Assembly (NCBI GenBank): GCA_964590395.1
Contig: CAZPVT010000005.1
Coordinates: 186,001 to 250,000, forward strand
Length of the DNA stretch: 64,000 nucleotides
DNA from: JAOABP01 sp964590395
GTDB taxonomy: Bacteria > Hydrothermota > Tepidihabitantia > Tepidihabitantales > Tepidihabitantaceae
Reading direction: 5' to 3'
Positions 17,301 to 25,650 of the stretch are shown piece by piece. The first letter of the stretch is position 1. Each line of letters begins with the position of its first letter. The position numbers were made by a program, and so were the translations under genes. The notes beneath the pieces were generated by a model. It saw nothing but the letters and a program-made list of their open reading frames with translations. It searched no databases and had not been told where the DNA came from.

Positions 17301-18377
17301 TTGAAAGCGGTGCTCAGGGGACATAAGGCGGCGGCCAATGCGCGAACGACAAAGGGTAAGGTTGTGCACAAAGCCGGGCTGGTGATGGATGAAGAATTTC
17401 TTAATTCGGAGGCTTTTAGTAGCGTAGCCAATTTTGAGCAACTGGTCTCTAACCCAAGATTGCAGGAAAGAATAAAGGAGATTATGCAGGAGTATGAATC
17501 AGCGTTGGTCCAGGCACAAGAAGGGAGAAAGGCGGGAGAAGAACGAGCAATCAGAGGAGACGAGCTACCCCACGGTGTGCTGCAATGGGTGAGGATTTTT
17601 ATCGCTCAGAAACGAAGATTGTCAGTAGGAGACAAATTGGCAGGCAGACACGGAAATAAGGGGGTTGTGTCTAAAATTCTACCTACTGAGGACATGCCTT
17701 TCATTGCTGTTGCTCCGAACGGTGAGGCGAGTAACACCATTAAGGAGATGCGCGGTCTCCAGGTCGATATGGTTTTGAACCCTCTTGGTGTGCCATCGCG
17801 AATGAATTTAGGTCAGGTGCTGGAGGCACATCTCGGCTGGGCAGCAAGGGTTTTGGGTTACCAAGCGGTGTGTCCGGTTTTTGAGAGTGCCTCACCGGAA
17901 GAAATTAAGGAAGAACTGCGCCGTGCCGGTCTACCTTCTGACGGAAAGGTGGTGTTATATGATGGCCGGACCGGTGAGCCATTTAAGGGCAAGGTTACTT
18001 TAGGAATAATGTATATGATGAAGTTAACTCATATGGTCGATGATAAAATCCATGCCCGTTCTACCGGTAAGTATTCGTTGATTACTCAACAGCCACTGGG
18101 TGGTAAGGCACAGTTTGGCGGGCAGCGGTTTGGTGAAATGGAGGTGTGGGCACTTGAGGCTTACGGTGCAGCACACGCTTTGCAGGAGATGCTGACGATT
18201 AAATCGGACGATGTTGAGGGGCGAAGCGCACTTTATGAGGCACTGGTGAGAGGAAAGAATCCGCCGCGGCCGAAGGCGCCAGCGTCATTCGCGGTGTTAG
18301 TTAAAGAACTGCAGGGACTGGGATTGGAGTTGATATCCGAGAGGGAAAAACGGAGAGCGGATGAGGTTGGTAATTAG
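14349..18377 (+). CDS. rpoB: RNA polymerase subunit beta
   Basis: About 1342 residues, the size of the proteobacterial form. Seen: PGVYFSRN, the rifampicin-pocket region FMEQTNPLAELTHKRR-type (Asp replaced by Glu in the usual QxMDQ.N), ALGRNVLVAFVPWRGYNYEDAI, GDKLAGRHGNKGV near the active site, and the C-terminal LGGKAQFGGQRFGEMEVWALEAYGA-type clamp segment. The TTG at 14346 could start one codon earlier, but ATG at 14349 sits better behind AGAGGGG. Insertions between conserved blocks (about 960-1030) are rich in Lys/Arg. Confidence 0.98.
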   Translation: MNETIKDYAKRRTVLEIPNLLFLQRESFADFTQYGVPPEARRNQGLEAVFREMFPIVDEHKNFRLEYVNYVFGEPRYQPDEAIARGTTYALPLKVRLRLVKLDWKRSKNPFETGNEDVREALEQEVYFCDLPWMTVNGSFIINGVERVVVSQLHRSPGVYFSRNGEEVSALLVPLRGAWFELVVDKNRVLLVVLDRKRRISAGTFLRALGYTHSALIKELYQVEQRKFRVGDVLADDIKIEEDRISGGEERKTEIILAKAGERLSEALIDFLNSKGIESGEVISDGQVGVDAVVNTLSSDKSSSKEDAIKRIYMRLRGIVPHSIDVAENLISGMLFDARRFDLGKVGRFKLNQRLWLRTFEDHSALKHSDIFAIIERLLRLVDEAQFAVLRVKCKGKQAVDGVLKTVAGENLEPDSYYFYERRGELQLWYKEETRGRRAAEMMEKEGARMDLELMRYQYDDVDHLGSRRVRRVGELLENQFRIALMQLAQNVRERAGFVDDAQLIPQELVNTKVVANAAMQFFTQNQLCQFMEQTNPLAELTHKRRVSTLGPGGLTKETAGFEVRDVHYSHYGRLCPIETPEGPNIGLIATVATYSRIDHYGFISTPYWEVRDGKVIIGKGKEVYLTPDEEDRFTIAQATSELLPDGSFAKREVVCRRKGDVVTVSTDEVDFMDISPKQLFAPSTVMIPFLEHDDADRALMGANMQRQAVPLLIPQKPLVATGVEGKFAVESGAVVLAEEDGVVTKVDARRVVVRTEKGLIEHRLMKYRKSNQYTCLTQRPVVRVGDTVKKGDLLADGPATDKGQLALGRNVLVAFVPWRGYNYEDAIIVSEDLFKEDAFTSIQILEFEIQARETRLGPEQITRDIPGATEDELRNLDELGIVRLGAEVGPRDILVGRITPKGETEYTPEERLLRAIFGEKAANVKDSSLRVEPGVYGTVIDRKILSRKLNDQISRYLEKERVAEAQRRYELKKEFLQQRRDEKLKAVLRGHKAAANARTTKGKVVHKAGLVMDEEFLNSEAFSSVANFEQLVSNPRLQERIKEIMQEYESALVQAQEGRKAGEERAIRGDELPHGVLQWVRIFIAQKRRLSVGDKLAGRHGNKGVVSKILPTEDMPFIAVAPNGEASNTIKEMRGLQVDMVLNPLGVPSRMNLGQVLEAHLGWAARVLGYQAVCPVFESASPEEIKEELRRAGLPSDGKVVLYDGRTGEPFKGKVTLGIMYMMKLTHMVDDKIHARSTGKYSLITQQPLGGKAQFGGQRFGEMEVWALEAYGAAHALQEMLTIKSDDVEGRSALYEALVRGKNPPRPKAPASFAVLVKELQGLGLELISEREKRRADEVGN

Positions 18378-18424
18378 GGCTCTAAATTTCTTGGTAATTT
18401 TTGAAAATGTGAGGAGATCGATGA

Positions 18425-21400
18425 ATGAGCAGTGAAAGGGATTTTGTCTATGATTTTGACTCACTCCGCTTGAGAATTGCTTCACCAGAGACAATTCGGA
18501 GTTGGTCAAGTGGCGAGGTTATAAAGCCAGAGACAATTAATTATCGGACCCAGAAGCCGGAGAAGGATGGTTTGTTCTGTGAACGGATTTTTGGTCCAGT
18601 CAAAGATCACGAGTGTAATTGCGGTAAGTACAAGAAGGTGAGATATAAGGGTATTGTCTGCGACCGGTGCGGGGTTGAAGTTACCAGTGCGGCTGTGCGC
18701 CGGCAGCGGATGGGGCATATTGAATTGGCGGTTCCCGTAGCCCACACACTTTTTTATCAGGTACCGCCGTCAAAGATTGGATTGATGCTGGATATGACTG
18801 TCAATGAGGTAGAGACCGTGCTGAATTATGAGGCCTATGTGGTTTGGGAATCTGCCGGCTCACCATATAAACGGCTGGATTTGATTGGAGAGGAGGCGTA
18901 TCAAGAGGTCCAAAGTCGGTTTCCCGGTTTTGAAGCGGCGACCGGCGCTGGGGCATTAAAGCAATTGTTAGCCAGTATTGAACTGGATGACCTGGCAGCA
19001 GATCTTCGGGCGAGGATTAAACACGAAAGTTCACGCCGATTTAGTTTGCTTCGAAGGTTGAGGGTGGTTGAGGCATTCCGGAGTTCCGGAGCAAAGCCGG
19101 AGTGGATGATTTTAGATGTGCTGCCGGTGATACCACCGGATTTACGACCGCTGGTTCCTTTGGAAGGAGGACGGTACGCGACCTCAGATTTGAATGACCT
19201 TTACAAACGGGTGATCGTCCGCAATAATCGTCTTAAGCATTTGATGTCCATCCGGACACCGGAGATAATTTTGAAGAATGAAAAGCGTATGCTGCAGGAT
19301 GCGGTTGATGCACTTTTTTTAAATGAATCAAGGCCAAGACCTGTGAAGGGGAAGGGTAATCGGCCGTTGAAGTCATTGTGTGAGGCGCTAAGGGGAAAGC
19401 AGGGAAGATTCAGGAGGAATCTGTTAGGAAAACGGGTTGATTATTCCGGCAGGTCGGCGATTGTCGTTGATCCGACCTTGAAGTTATATCAGTGCAGTCT
19501 CCCCAAGGAAATGGCACTGGAATTGTTCGGGCCGATGATTCTGCGCCGTCTGGAGGAGCGGAAATTGGCAGACAGCGAACGGGGTGCCAAAAGTATGTAT
19601 CGTCAAGAGGCGCCGGAGGTGTGGGAGGTATTGGAGGAGGTAACGAGGGAGCATCCGGTTTTGTTGAATCGCGCTCCTACGTTGCACCGGGTTTCTATTG
19701 AGGCATTTTATCCGGTGCTTTCTGAGCACCGGGCGATCGGTATTCATCCGCTGGTCTGTCCCCCGTTTAACGCGGACTTTGACGGAGATACGATGTCGGT
19801 TCACATCCCAGTGACCCCGGAGGGAATTCTAGAGGCGGAAGTTCTGATGCTTGCACCGCATAACATTCTGTCGCCAGCCCACGGTAAACCGCTAATGGTG
19901 CCTTCGCAGGATATCGTGGCGGGAATATATTATATTTCCAAGACCAAACCGGGTGAAGTGAAACCGGTGGCGTATTTTGATGACTTTCATGCTGTGCGTT
20001 CGGCTTTTGATCTGCGGGAATTAGATGTGCACGACTGGGTTGGTTTTAAATATCAGGGGGAGAAGATCCTGACAACAGTGGGTAGGGTAATTTTAAACGA
20101 GGTCTTGCCAGATAGCCTTCGGTTTGTGAACGAGGTGGTTCCTAAGGATAAACTGGTTGGGTTGATTGACCGGTGTGCCCGTAGTTTGGGGTTGGATGTA
20201 ACCGTGAAATTACTTGACGATTTGAAAGACTTGGGATTTGAAATGGCAACTTTATCCGGGTTATCCATTGGAATGGATGATATCATTGTTCCCGAGGAAA
20301 AGGGGCAGATTTTGGAGCGTAGCGAGGAGGAGGTGCGCCGCGTACAGAAGGCTTATGATCGGGGACTGATGACCGAGTCCGAGAAGTATAATAAGATTGT
20401 TAACACATGGACGCTTGCCACCGCGGAGGTAGAGGAGGCACTGATGGAGCGCATACGGGCGGATCAAAATGGTTTCAATCCCGTTTTTATGTTGATTGAC
20501 TCCGGTGCCCGCGGTTCCCGTACTCAGGCCGCGCAGTTGGGCGGAATGAGGGGGTTAATGGCAAAGCCGCAGCGGCGGACAGTTGGCGAGGAGGTAATTG
20601 AGACTCCGATCAAAAGTTCCTTCCGCGAGGGGCTTTCGGTCTGGGAGTATTTTATTTCCACCCACGGCGCACGGAAGGGACTTACCGATACCGCGCTGAA
20701 AACCGCTGAAGCAGGTTATCTTACCCGGCGTTTGGTAGATGTAGCTCAGGATGTAGTAATTACCATCGAGGATTGTAAAACTATCGTGGGCCAGGAGATA
20801 ACGGCATTACGCGAGGGGGGGGATATCATTGAGCCGCTGAGTGAACGGATTGTGGGACGGTTTGCCCTTGATGATATTGTTAATCCGGTAACCAATGAGG
20901 TAATCGTGCATGCGGGGGAGGAAATTGCCGATGATGCGGCGGAGGAGATTGAGAGTTGTGGTATTGAAATGGTCAAGGTGCGATCGGTTTTGACCTGCGA
21001 AGCAAGAAACGGTTTGTGCGTGAAGTGTTACGGGAGAAATATGGCAACAGGTCGGGTGGTGGAGATCGGGGAGGCGGTCGGCATAATAGCGGCACAATCA
21101 ATCGGTGAGCCGGGGACGCAGTTGACGCTGAAAACTTTTCATGTTGGTGGTGTGGCGGCACGCGTGGCAGAACAGACGAAGGCAACGGCGAGGTTTGCGG
21201 GAAAGATCAAGTTTGAAAGTCTAAATGTCTGTCAGCGAAGCGATGGTGAACTGACGACGCTTTCCCAGGGGAAAATACTGCTTACCGCACCAGAGCGGGC
21301 AATGCCTTTTACCGTACCTGCTGGAGCGTTGATCCGGGTGAACGACGGTCAGGAAGTTAAAGAAGGCGATGTCTTGTTTGAATGGGAGCCTTATTCAATT

Positions 21401-22438
21401 TCCCTGCTGGCTCAGAGACAAGGGGTTGTTAGGTTCAAGGATATCGAGGTAGGAAGGACTTTACGGGAGGATATTGATGAACAAACCGAGCGGATGCAGC
21501 GGATAATCGTCGAGGACCGAGCACGGAAGTTGCATCCGATGCTGGAAATTGTCAATGAAAAGGGAAGGGTTATTGAAACCCATTCTTTACCAGTTGGGGC
21601 ATATTTAATGGTGGAGGATGATGATAAGGTTATGCCTGGGGATGTGTTGGCAAGGCTTTTACGGGAGATGGCGAGAACCCGGGATATCACCGGTGGTCTG
21701 CCGAAGGTAGCCGAACTATTTGAGGCGAAGCGAGTAAAGTCACCTGCGGTTATTTCCGAAATCGATGGTACGGTAGAAGTGGGGGAACCCAAGGAAGGGA
21801 AAAGAGTGGTGAAGGTGATATCCGAAGGAGAGGCGGTGAAGGAATATGAGATCCCGTACGGTAAGTATCTCCTGGTCCAGACAGGAAATCGGGTTAAGGC
21901 CGGAGATAAGTTGTGTGAAGGGTCGGTTGATCCCCATGATGTCCTGAAGGTTAAAGGGTGGTTAGCGGTTCAGGAGTTTTTGACAAACCAGATTCAGGCA
22001 GTTTATCGGCTGCAAAAGGTTAAGATCAACGATAAGCACATTTCAATCATTGTCCGCCAGATGTTAAGAAAGGTTCGGATTGAGGATTCGGGTGATTCCA
22101 GCTTTATTGAAGGGGAGGTCGTGGAACGGCGACGGGTGCTGGATGAGAATGAGCGGTTGCTGGCAGAGGGATTGAGACCTGCCAGTTATCAGCCAATCTT
22201 ACTTGGTATTACTCGGGCGGCGTTATTGACAGAGAGTTTTCTATCTGCGGCATCTTTCCAGGAGACGACCAGAGTGTTGTCTGAGGCGGCAATTCAGGGC
22301 CGTGAGGATAAGTTGCGGGGTTTGAAGGAGAATGTGATCGTCGGCAGGCTAATTCCAGCCGGGACAGGCTTTCGTGATTTTTCGCGGATTAGACTCTTAA
22401 GCGATACCGAAAATGAAAAGGAACAGGAGGCAGCTTAA
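18425..22438 (+). CDS. rpoC: RNA polymerase subunit beta'
   Basis: 1337 residues. The N-terminal zinc site CNCGKY..CDRCG (Cys64, 66, 79, 82), the catalytic Mg loop NADFDGDTM (Asp451, 453, 455), the trigger-loop region and the second zinc cluster (CEARNGLCVKCYGRN) are intact. Start ATG at 18425 follows GGAG at 18412-18415; an overlapping ATG at 18421 is out of frame. Cotranscribed with rpoB after 47 bases. Confidence 0.98.
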   Translation: MSSERDFVYDFDSLRLRIASPETIRSWSSGEVIKPETINYRTQKPEKDGLFCERIFGPVKDHECNCGKYKKVRYKGIVCDRCGVEVTSAAVRRQRMGHIELAVPVAHTLFYQVPPSKIGLMLDMTVNEVETVLNYEAYVVWESAGSPYKRLDLIGEEAYQEVQSRFPGFEAATGAGALKQLLASIELDDLAADLRARIKHESSRRFSLLRRLRVVEAFRSSGAKPEWMILDVLPVIPPDLRPLVPLEGGRYATSDLNDLYKRVIVRNNRLKHLMSIRTPEIILKNEKRMLQDAVDALFLNESRPRPVKGKGNRPLKSLCEALRGKQGRFRRNLLGKRVDYSGRSAIVVDPTLKLYQCSLPKEMALELFGPMILRRLEERKLADSERGAKSMYRQEAPEVWEVLEEVTREHPVLLNRAPTLHRVSIEAFYPVLSEHRAIGIHPLVCPPFNADFDGDTMSVHIPVTPEGILEAEVLMLAPHNILSPAHGKPLMVPSQDIVAGIYYISKTKPGEVKPVAYFDDFHAVRSAFDLRELDVHDWVGFKYQGEKILTTVGRVILNEVLPDSLRFVNEVVPKDKLVGLIDRCARSLGLDVTVKLLDDLKDLGFEMATLSGLSIGMDDIIVPEEKGQILERSEEEVRRVQKAYDRGLMTESEKYNKIVNTWTLATAEVEEALMERIRADQNGFNPVFMLIDSGARGSRTQAAQLGGMRGLMAKPQRRTVGEEVIETPIKSSFREGLSVWEYFISTHGARKGLTDTALKTAEAGYLTRRLVDVAQDVVITIEDCKTIVGQEITALREGGDIIEPLSERIVGRFALDDIVNPVTNEVIVHAGEEIADDAAEEIESCGIEMVKVRSVLTCEARNGLCVKCYGRNMATGRVVEIGEAVGIIAAQSIGEPGTQLTLKTFHVGGVAARVAEQTKATARFAGKIKFESLNVCQRSDGELTTLSQGKILLTAPERAMPFTVPAGALIRVNDGQEVKEGDVLFEWEPYSISLLAQRQGVVRFKDIEVGRTLREDIDEQTERMQRIIVEDRARKLHPMLEIVNEKGRVIETHSLPVGAYLMVEDDDKVMPGDVLARLLREMARTRDITGGLPKVAELFEAKRVKSPAVISEIDGTVEVGEPKEGKRVVKVISEGEAVKEYEIPYGKYLLVQTGNRVKAGDKLCEGSVDPHDVLKVKGWLAVQEFLTNQIQAVYRLQKVKINDKHISIIVRQMLRKVRIEDSGDSSFIEGEVVERRRVLDENERLLAEGLRPASYQPILLGITRAALLTESFLSAASFQETTRVLSEAAIQGREDKLRGLKENVIVGRLIPAGTGFRDFSRIRLLSDTENEKEQEAA

Positions 22439-22473
22439 TGGAGGATAGGATTGTTCAATATTAAGGAGATGTA

Positions 22474-22533
22474 ATGGTTGTCAAAGCCAAAGTCTGTGTT
22501 AAAATATTAAGGAGTAGTTATGCCTACAATTAA
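22474..22533 (+). CDS. Possible 19-codon upstream ORF overlapping the rpsL start
   Basis: ATG at 22474 is preceded by AAGGAG (22463-22468). It encodes MVVKAKVCVKILRSSYAYN and stops at 22531-22533, 14 bases inside rpsL in another frame. The gap between rpoC and rpsL (81 bases) contains nothing else. It could be a leader peptide that adjusts rpsL translation or a chance ORF. Confidence 0.3.
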   Translation: MVVKAKVCVKILRSSYAYN

Positions 22534-22903
22534 TCAGTTGGTACGAAAACGGCGTAAAAAGGTGCGGGTGAGCTCGAAAAGCCCAGCCTTGATGGGTAAT
22601 CCGCAGAAACGCGGGGTGTGTACCCGAGTCTATACCACTACCCCTAAGAAACCGAATTCTGCGCTGCGTAAGGTTTGCAAGGTACGATTGGCCTCGGGTT
22701 ATGAGGTAACCGCCTATATCCCTGGAGAGGGGCATAATTTACAGGAGCATTCAATCGTCTTAGTGCGAGGTGGCCGGGTTAAGGATTTGCCAGGGGTGCG
22801 GTATCATGTGGTGCGGGGCGTTTATGACTGTAGTGGGGTGGAGAACAGAAGGCAGGCGAGAAGTCAGTACGGCGTCAAACGACCGAAGCAGTCAGCAGGA
22901 TGA
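22520..22903 (+). CDS. rpsL: 30S ribosomal protein S12
   Basis: 127 residues. Decoding-centre protein. Seen: PTINQLVRK, the streptomycin-site loops TTPKKPNSALRKV (Lys at the classic K42 position) and VLVRGGRVKDLPGVRY. ATG at 22520 follows AAGGAG. Third-from-last gene of the plus-strand information block. Confidence 0.98.
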   Translation: MPTINQLVRKRRKKVRVSSKSPALMGNPQKRGVCTRVYTTTPKKPNSALRKVCKVRLASGYEVTAYIPGEGHNLQEHSIVLVRGGRVKDLPGVRYHVVRGVYDCSGVENRRQARSQYGVKRPKQSAG

Positions 22904-22918
22904 GTGCAAGGAGCGAAT

Positions 22919-23389
22919 ATGGCAAGGAGAGGTAAATTCCGAGTTCACAAAGTAGCACCGGACCCGCGGTATAATTCAGTTTTGGTAGCGAAGTTCATCA
23001 ATAAATTGATGTGGGCGGGCAAAAAGACGGTTGCCCAGCGGATTTTCTATGAGGCACTGAAGTTGGCTGGAAAAAGAGGCGGCGAGGATGGTTATACTAT
23101 TTTCCAAAAAGCAATTAATAATGTTAAACCGGTTTTAGAGGTTCGACCCAGACGAGTTGGCGGCGCAACCTATCAGATTCCGATGGAGGTGCCGCCGGCA
23201 CGCCGGGATACGCTGGCGATTAAGTGGCTGATCGATGCAGCACGGGACCGGAGTGAATATACGATGGTTGAGCGAATGGCAAATGAGTTGGTTGACGCCA
23301 GCAAGAAACAGGGTGGTGCGTTTAAAAAGAAAGAGGATACGCACAAGATGGCGGAGGCTAACCGGGCGTTCGCCCATTATCGCTGGTAA
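22919..23389 (+). CDS. rpsG: 30S ribosomal protein S7
   Basis: 156 residues. Nucleates assembly of the 30S head. Seen: MARRGKFRVHK, YNSVLVAKFINKLMWAGKK, RVGGATYQIPMEV and AFAHYRW at the end. The frame is open to 22904, but ATG at 22919 with AAGGAG nine bases upstream gives the family N-terminus. The str operon stops here: fusA does not follow, and recJ converges after 21 bases. Confidence 0.97.
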   Translation: MARRGKFRVHKVAPDPRYNSVLVAKFINKLMWAGKKTVAQRIFYEALKLAGKRGGEDGYTIFQKAINNVKPVLEVRPRRVGGATYQIPMEVPPARRDTLAIKWLIDAARDRSEYTMVERMANELVDASKKQGGAFKKKEDTHKMAEANRAFAHYRW

Positions 23390-23410
23390 ATCAATTACCA
23401 TCCGGTGTAA

Positions 23411-25135
23411 TCAGTCAGCAGTGGTTTTCAGGTCAATGATATTTAGTTGGATTTGTTTTTTACCATTGAAATTGTCGGAAGCGATGGTATAACAGATGTC
23501 AAGGTTACCTGGTTTTCCGATGGGCAGGTTGAGGATTTGGTTACTCCGTTGCCAAGCGATGGCGGAGAGAATTGCAGCACCCCCGCGCACTTTGAATTTC
23601 AGGTGTTCCTGTGTCCGTCCGACTCGACGCGGGTAACCGACTACCTCCAGTCCAGTTGAAGCAAAGACCGGTTCCGGGTTATCTGGGCCAAATGGTTCTA
23701 AGCGGGTAAGGTAGTCAATTATTTCCGGAGTGAGCTCCTCCAGTCCGACAACCGCTTCGATATGGAGACTGGGTTTGAAGATTTCCTCAGGTAAAGTGGC
23801 GGCAAAGTTTTTGATTGCCTGTTCAAATCGGATGATTTCTGTTGGTAAAATCTGTAAGCCAGCGGCATACCGATGCCCGCCGAAGTTGATTAGGTGTTGT
23901 TTTGTTATGCTCAACGCCTCGTATAGGTTAAAGCCAGTGACCGAGCGTGCTGAGCCCTTACCTATATTTTCTTTCAGCGATATCAATACACAAGGACGCC
24001 AGAATTCTTCCACCAGACGGGCGGCGACAATGCCGATTATCCCTTCATTCCAGCCCTGTTCAGCGAGGATGATTACCCGTTCTTTATCTTTCTCGTCGCG
24101 TTCAATTAATCGGCGGGCACTGCTTAAAATGTTATCTTCTATCTGTTGACGGGAACGATTGAGTTGCTCCAGTTCTTCGGCAAGTAGCTGGGCGCGGTTT
24201 TGATCTTCGGTTAGTAGCAGTTCTAGGGCAATCCGGGCATGGCCAACACGACCCGCAGCATTGAGGCGCGGGGCAATAATAAAGGCGATGTTCCGAGCGG
24301 AAAGCAGGGATGGTTTTAAACGGCTGACCGAGAAGAGTTCCTTTAATCCGGGGCGTTTAGTTCTGCCAAGAGCGTTTAGTCCGAGCCGGGCGATAATACG
24401 ATTTTCACCGATAAGCGGTACCACATCAGCAATTGTCGCCAGCCCAACTAAATCCAACAGGGAAATTAATTCCTCTTTTGTTCGATTGAATGTGGCAAGT
24501 AACTGCCAGGCGAGTTTGAATGCGACTCCAGCACCAGCTAGCTCCCGAAACGGGTAGTTAGAATCGGTTCGTTTAGGATTAATGAAGGCGAGTGCGGGCG
24601 GTGGTATGTGACCTGGTTCGTGATGGTCTGTAACAATAATGTCAATACCGGCATTTTGAGCGGTAGTCAGGGTCTCGATGTCATTGGAACCACAGTCATT
24701 GGTGATCAGCAGGCGGATGCCGTGCTTAAATGCAAACTCAATTCCCTTGGGCGAAACACCGTAGCCTTCGGTGTGGCGGTGAGGTAGATAATAATAAACT
24801 TTAGCGCCGAGAGATTTTAGTACCGAGATAAGAATAGCAGTGCCACAGACACCATCGACATCATAATCACCGTAGACCAGCATCGGTTCTCTGTTTTTGA
24901 TGGCAGAGATGATGCGTTCGGTTGCTAAGTTGATGTCGGGCAGATGTTCCGGGCGGTGCAGTTGAGCTGGTACAGGGTTTAGAAATTCGTAACACATCTG
25001 TGGCGTGGTGCAACCACGGTGGGAAAGCAGGGAGGCAAGCAGAACCGGTAATCCAGCAGTTTTTGCCAGTTGATGGATTTTCTCGGAGGGTGGTGCGGGC
25101 AGGTGCCAGTGATTGTCCGGTAATATTGGCGCCAC
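23411..25135 (-). CDS. recJ: Single-stranded-DNA exonuclease RecJ
   Basis: 574 residues, the usual length. 5'-3' exonuclease of recombination and mismatch repair. Seen: DHH-family motif I YGDYDVDGVCGTAI, motif III DHHEPG, the DHHA1 domain with the RNA/DNA-contact motif (NIGKGSARSVTGFNLYEAL; GGHRYAAGL) and a C-terminal OB-fold. Start is GTG at 25135; a TTGACT-16-TATAAA promoter puts the transcript 5' end on that G, and there is no Shine-Dalgarno. The gene therefore appears leaderless. Monocistronic between convergent rpsG and a 515-base gap. Confidence 0.96.
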   Translation of the reverse strand: MAPILPDNHWHLPAPPSEKIHQLAKTAGLPVLLASLLSHRGCTTPQMCYEFLNPVPAQLHRPEHLPDINLATERIISAIKNREPMLVYGDYDVDGVCGTAILISVLKSLGAKVYYYLPHRHTEGYGVSPKGIEFAFKHGIRLLITNDCGSNDIETLTTAQNAGIDIIVTDHHEPGHIPPPALAFINPKRTDSNYPFRELAGAGVAFKLAWQLLATFNRTKEELISLLDLVGLATIADVVPLIGENRIIARLGLNALGRTKRPGLKELFSVSRLKPSLLSARNIAFIIAPRLNAAGRVGHARIALELLLTEDQNRAQLLAEELEQLNRSRQQIEDNILSSARRLIERDEKDKERVIILAEQGWNEGIIGIVAARLVEEFWRPCVLISLKENIGKGSARSVTGFNLYEALSITKQHLINFGGHRYAAGLQILPTEIIRFEQAIKNFAATLPEEIFKPSLHIEAVVGLEELTPEIIDYLTRLEPFGPDNPEPVFASTGLEVVGYPRRVGRTQEHLKFKVRGGAAILSAIAWQRSNQILNLPIGKPGNLDICYTIASDNFNGKKQIQLNIIDLKTTAD

Positions 25136-25141
25136 TGTTTG

Positions 25142-25169
25142 TTTATAGCAATGGCAAAGGATAAGTCAA
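25142..25169 (-). promoter_or_regulatory. recJ promoter (leaderless)
   Basis: Minus strand TTGACT (25164-25169), 16-base spacer, TATAAA (25142-25147). Predicted start 25135 coincides with the GTG start codon. Confidence 0.65.
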
Positions 25170-25340
25170 GAATTTAAGACATGGCTCTTTCCATTGTCAG
25201 TGAAGGCAGACACAGTACTGCCGGGGAGCGGTGGTTTATTTTTCAGCACCAGTGCGATGAGAAAGGGCAGTAGATATATAGTAAGACCCTGAAAATGACA
25301 CAATGTTAACACGGTATTTTTTGCTTTGAGGTAAATTTAT

Positions 25341-25625
25341 AAATATCAATATGTTTAAAATTTGTAGCCGGCTATTTTCTGCCCCCTCCCCAGTATCCAG
25401 GACGGTGGCAGTAATTCTGTTGGCAGGCATTTTGTAGTGGGTTGCTTTTAGGGCGGTGGTCGTGGTCTGTGGTTTGTTTGAATGGAGGCTGTTGATTTGG
25501 GTAACCTCCGGTGTTGCGCGATTGCTGGTAGTTGTAGTTTGGTTTTGGGTTATAACGGGGGTAAAGATGATGCTTTCTGATGCTATGTTAGTAACGGTGA
25601 AAACGTTGGTCAGTAGGAGGCCGGT
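25341..25625 (+). repeat. Intergenic repeat, copy A
   Basis: Non-coding stretch in the 25136-25650 gap. A 25-base core at 25382-25406 (containing CAGTATCC.GGACGGT) matches copy B at 55135-55159 (reverse strand) at 23 of 25 positions. Flanking sequence is collinear: AAATATC about 41 bases upstream, and GGTTTTGGGTTAT..GTAA..AAGATG about 160 bases downstream. Read in one shared frame, both copies are Val-rich but interrupted by stops. Open frames here on either strand look like chance. The rest of the gap (25170-25340, 25626-25650) shows no gene. Confidence 0.6.
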
Positions 25626-25650
25626 CATCCTCCTTTTCGCCGCAGTGGTT

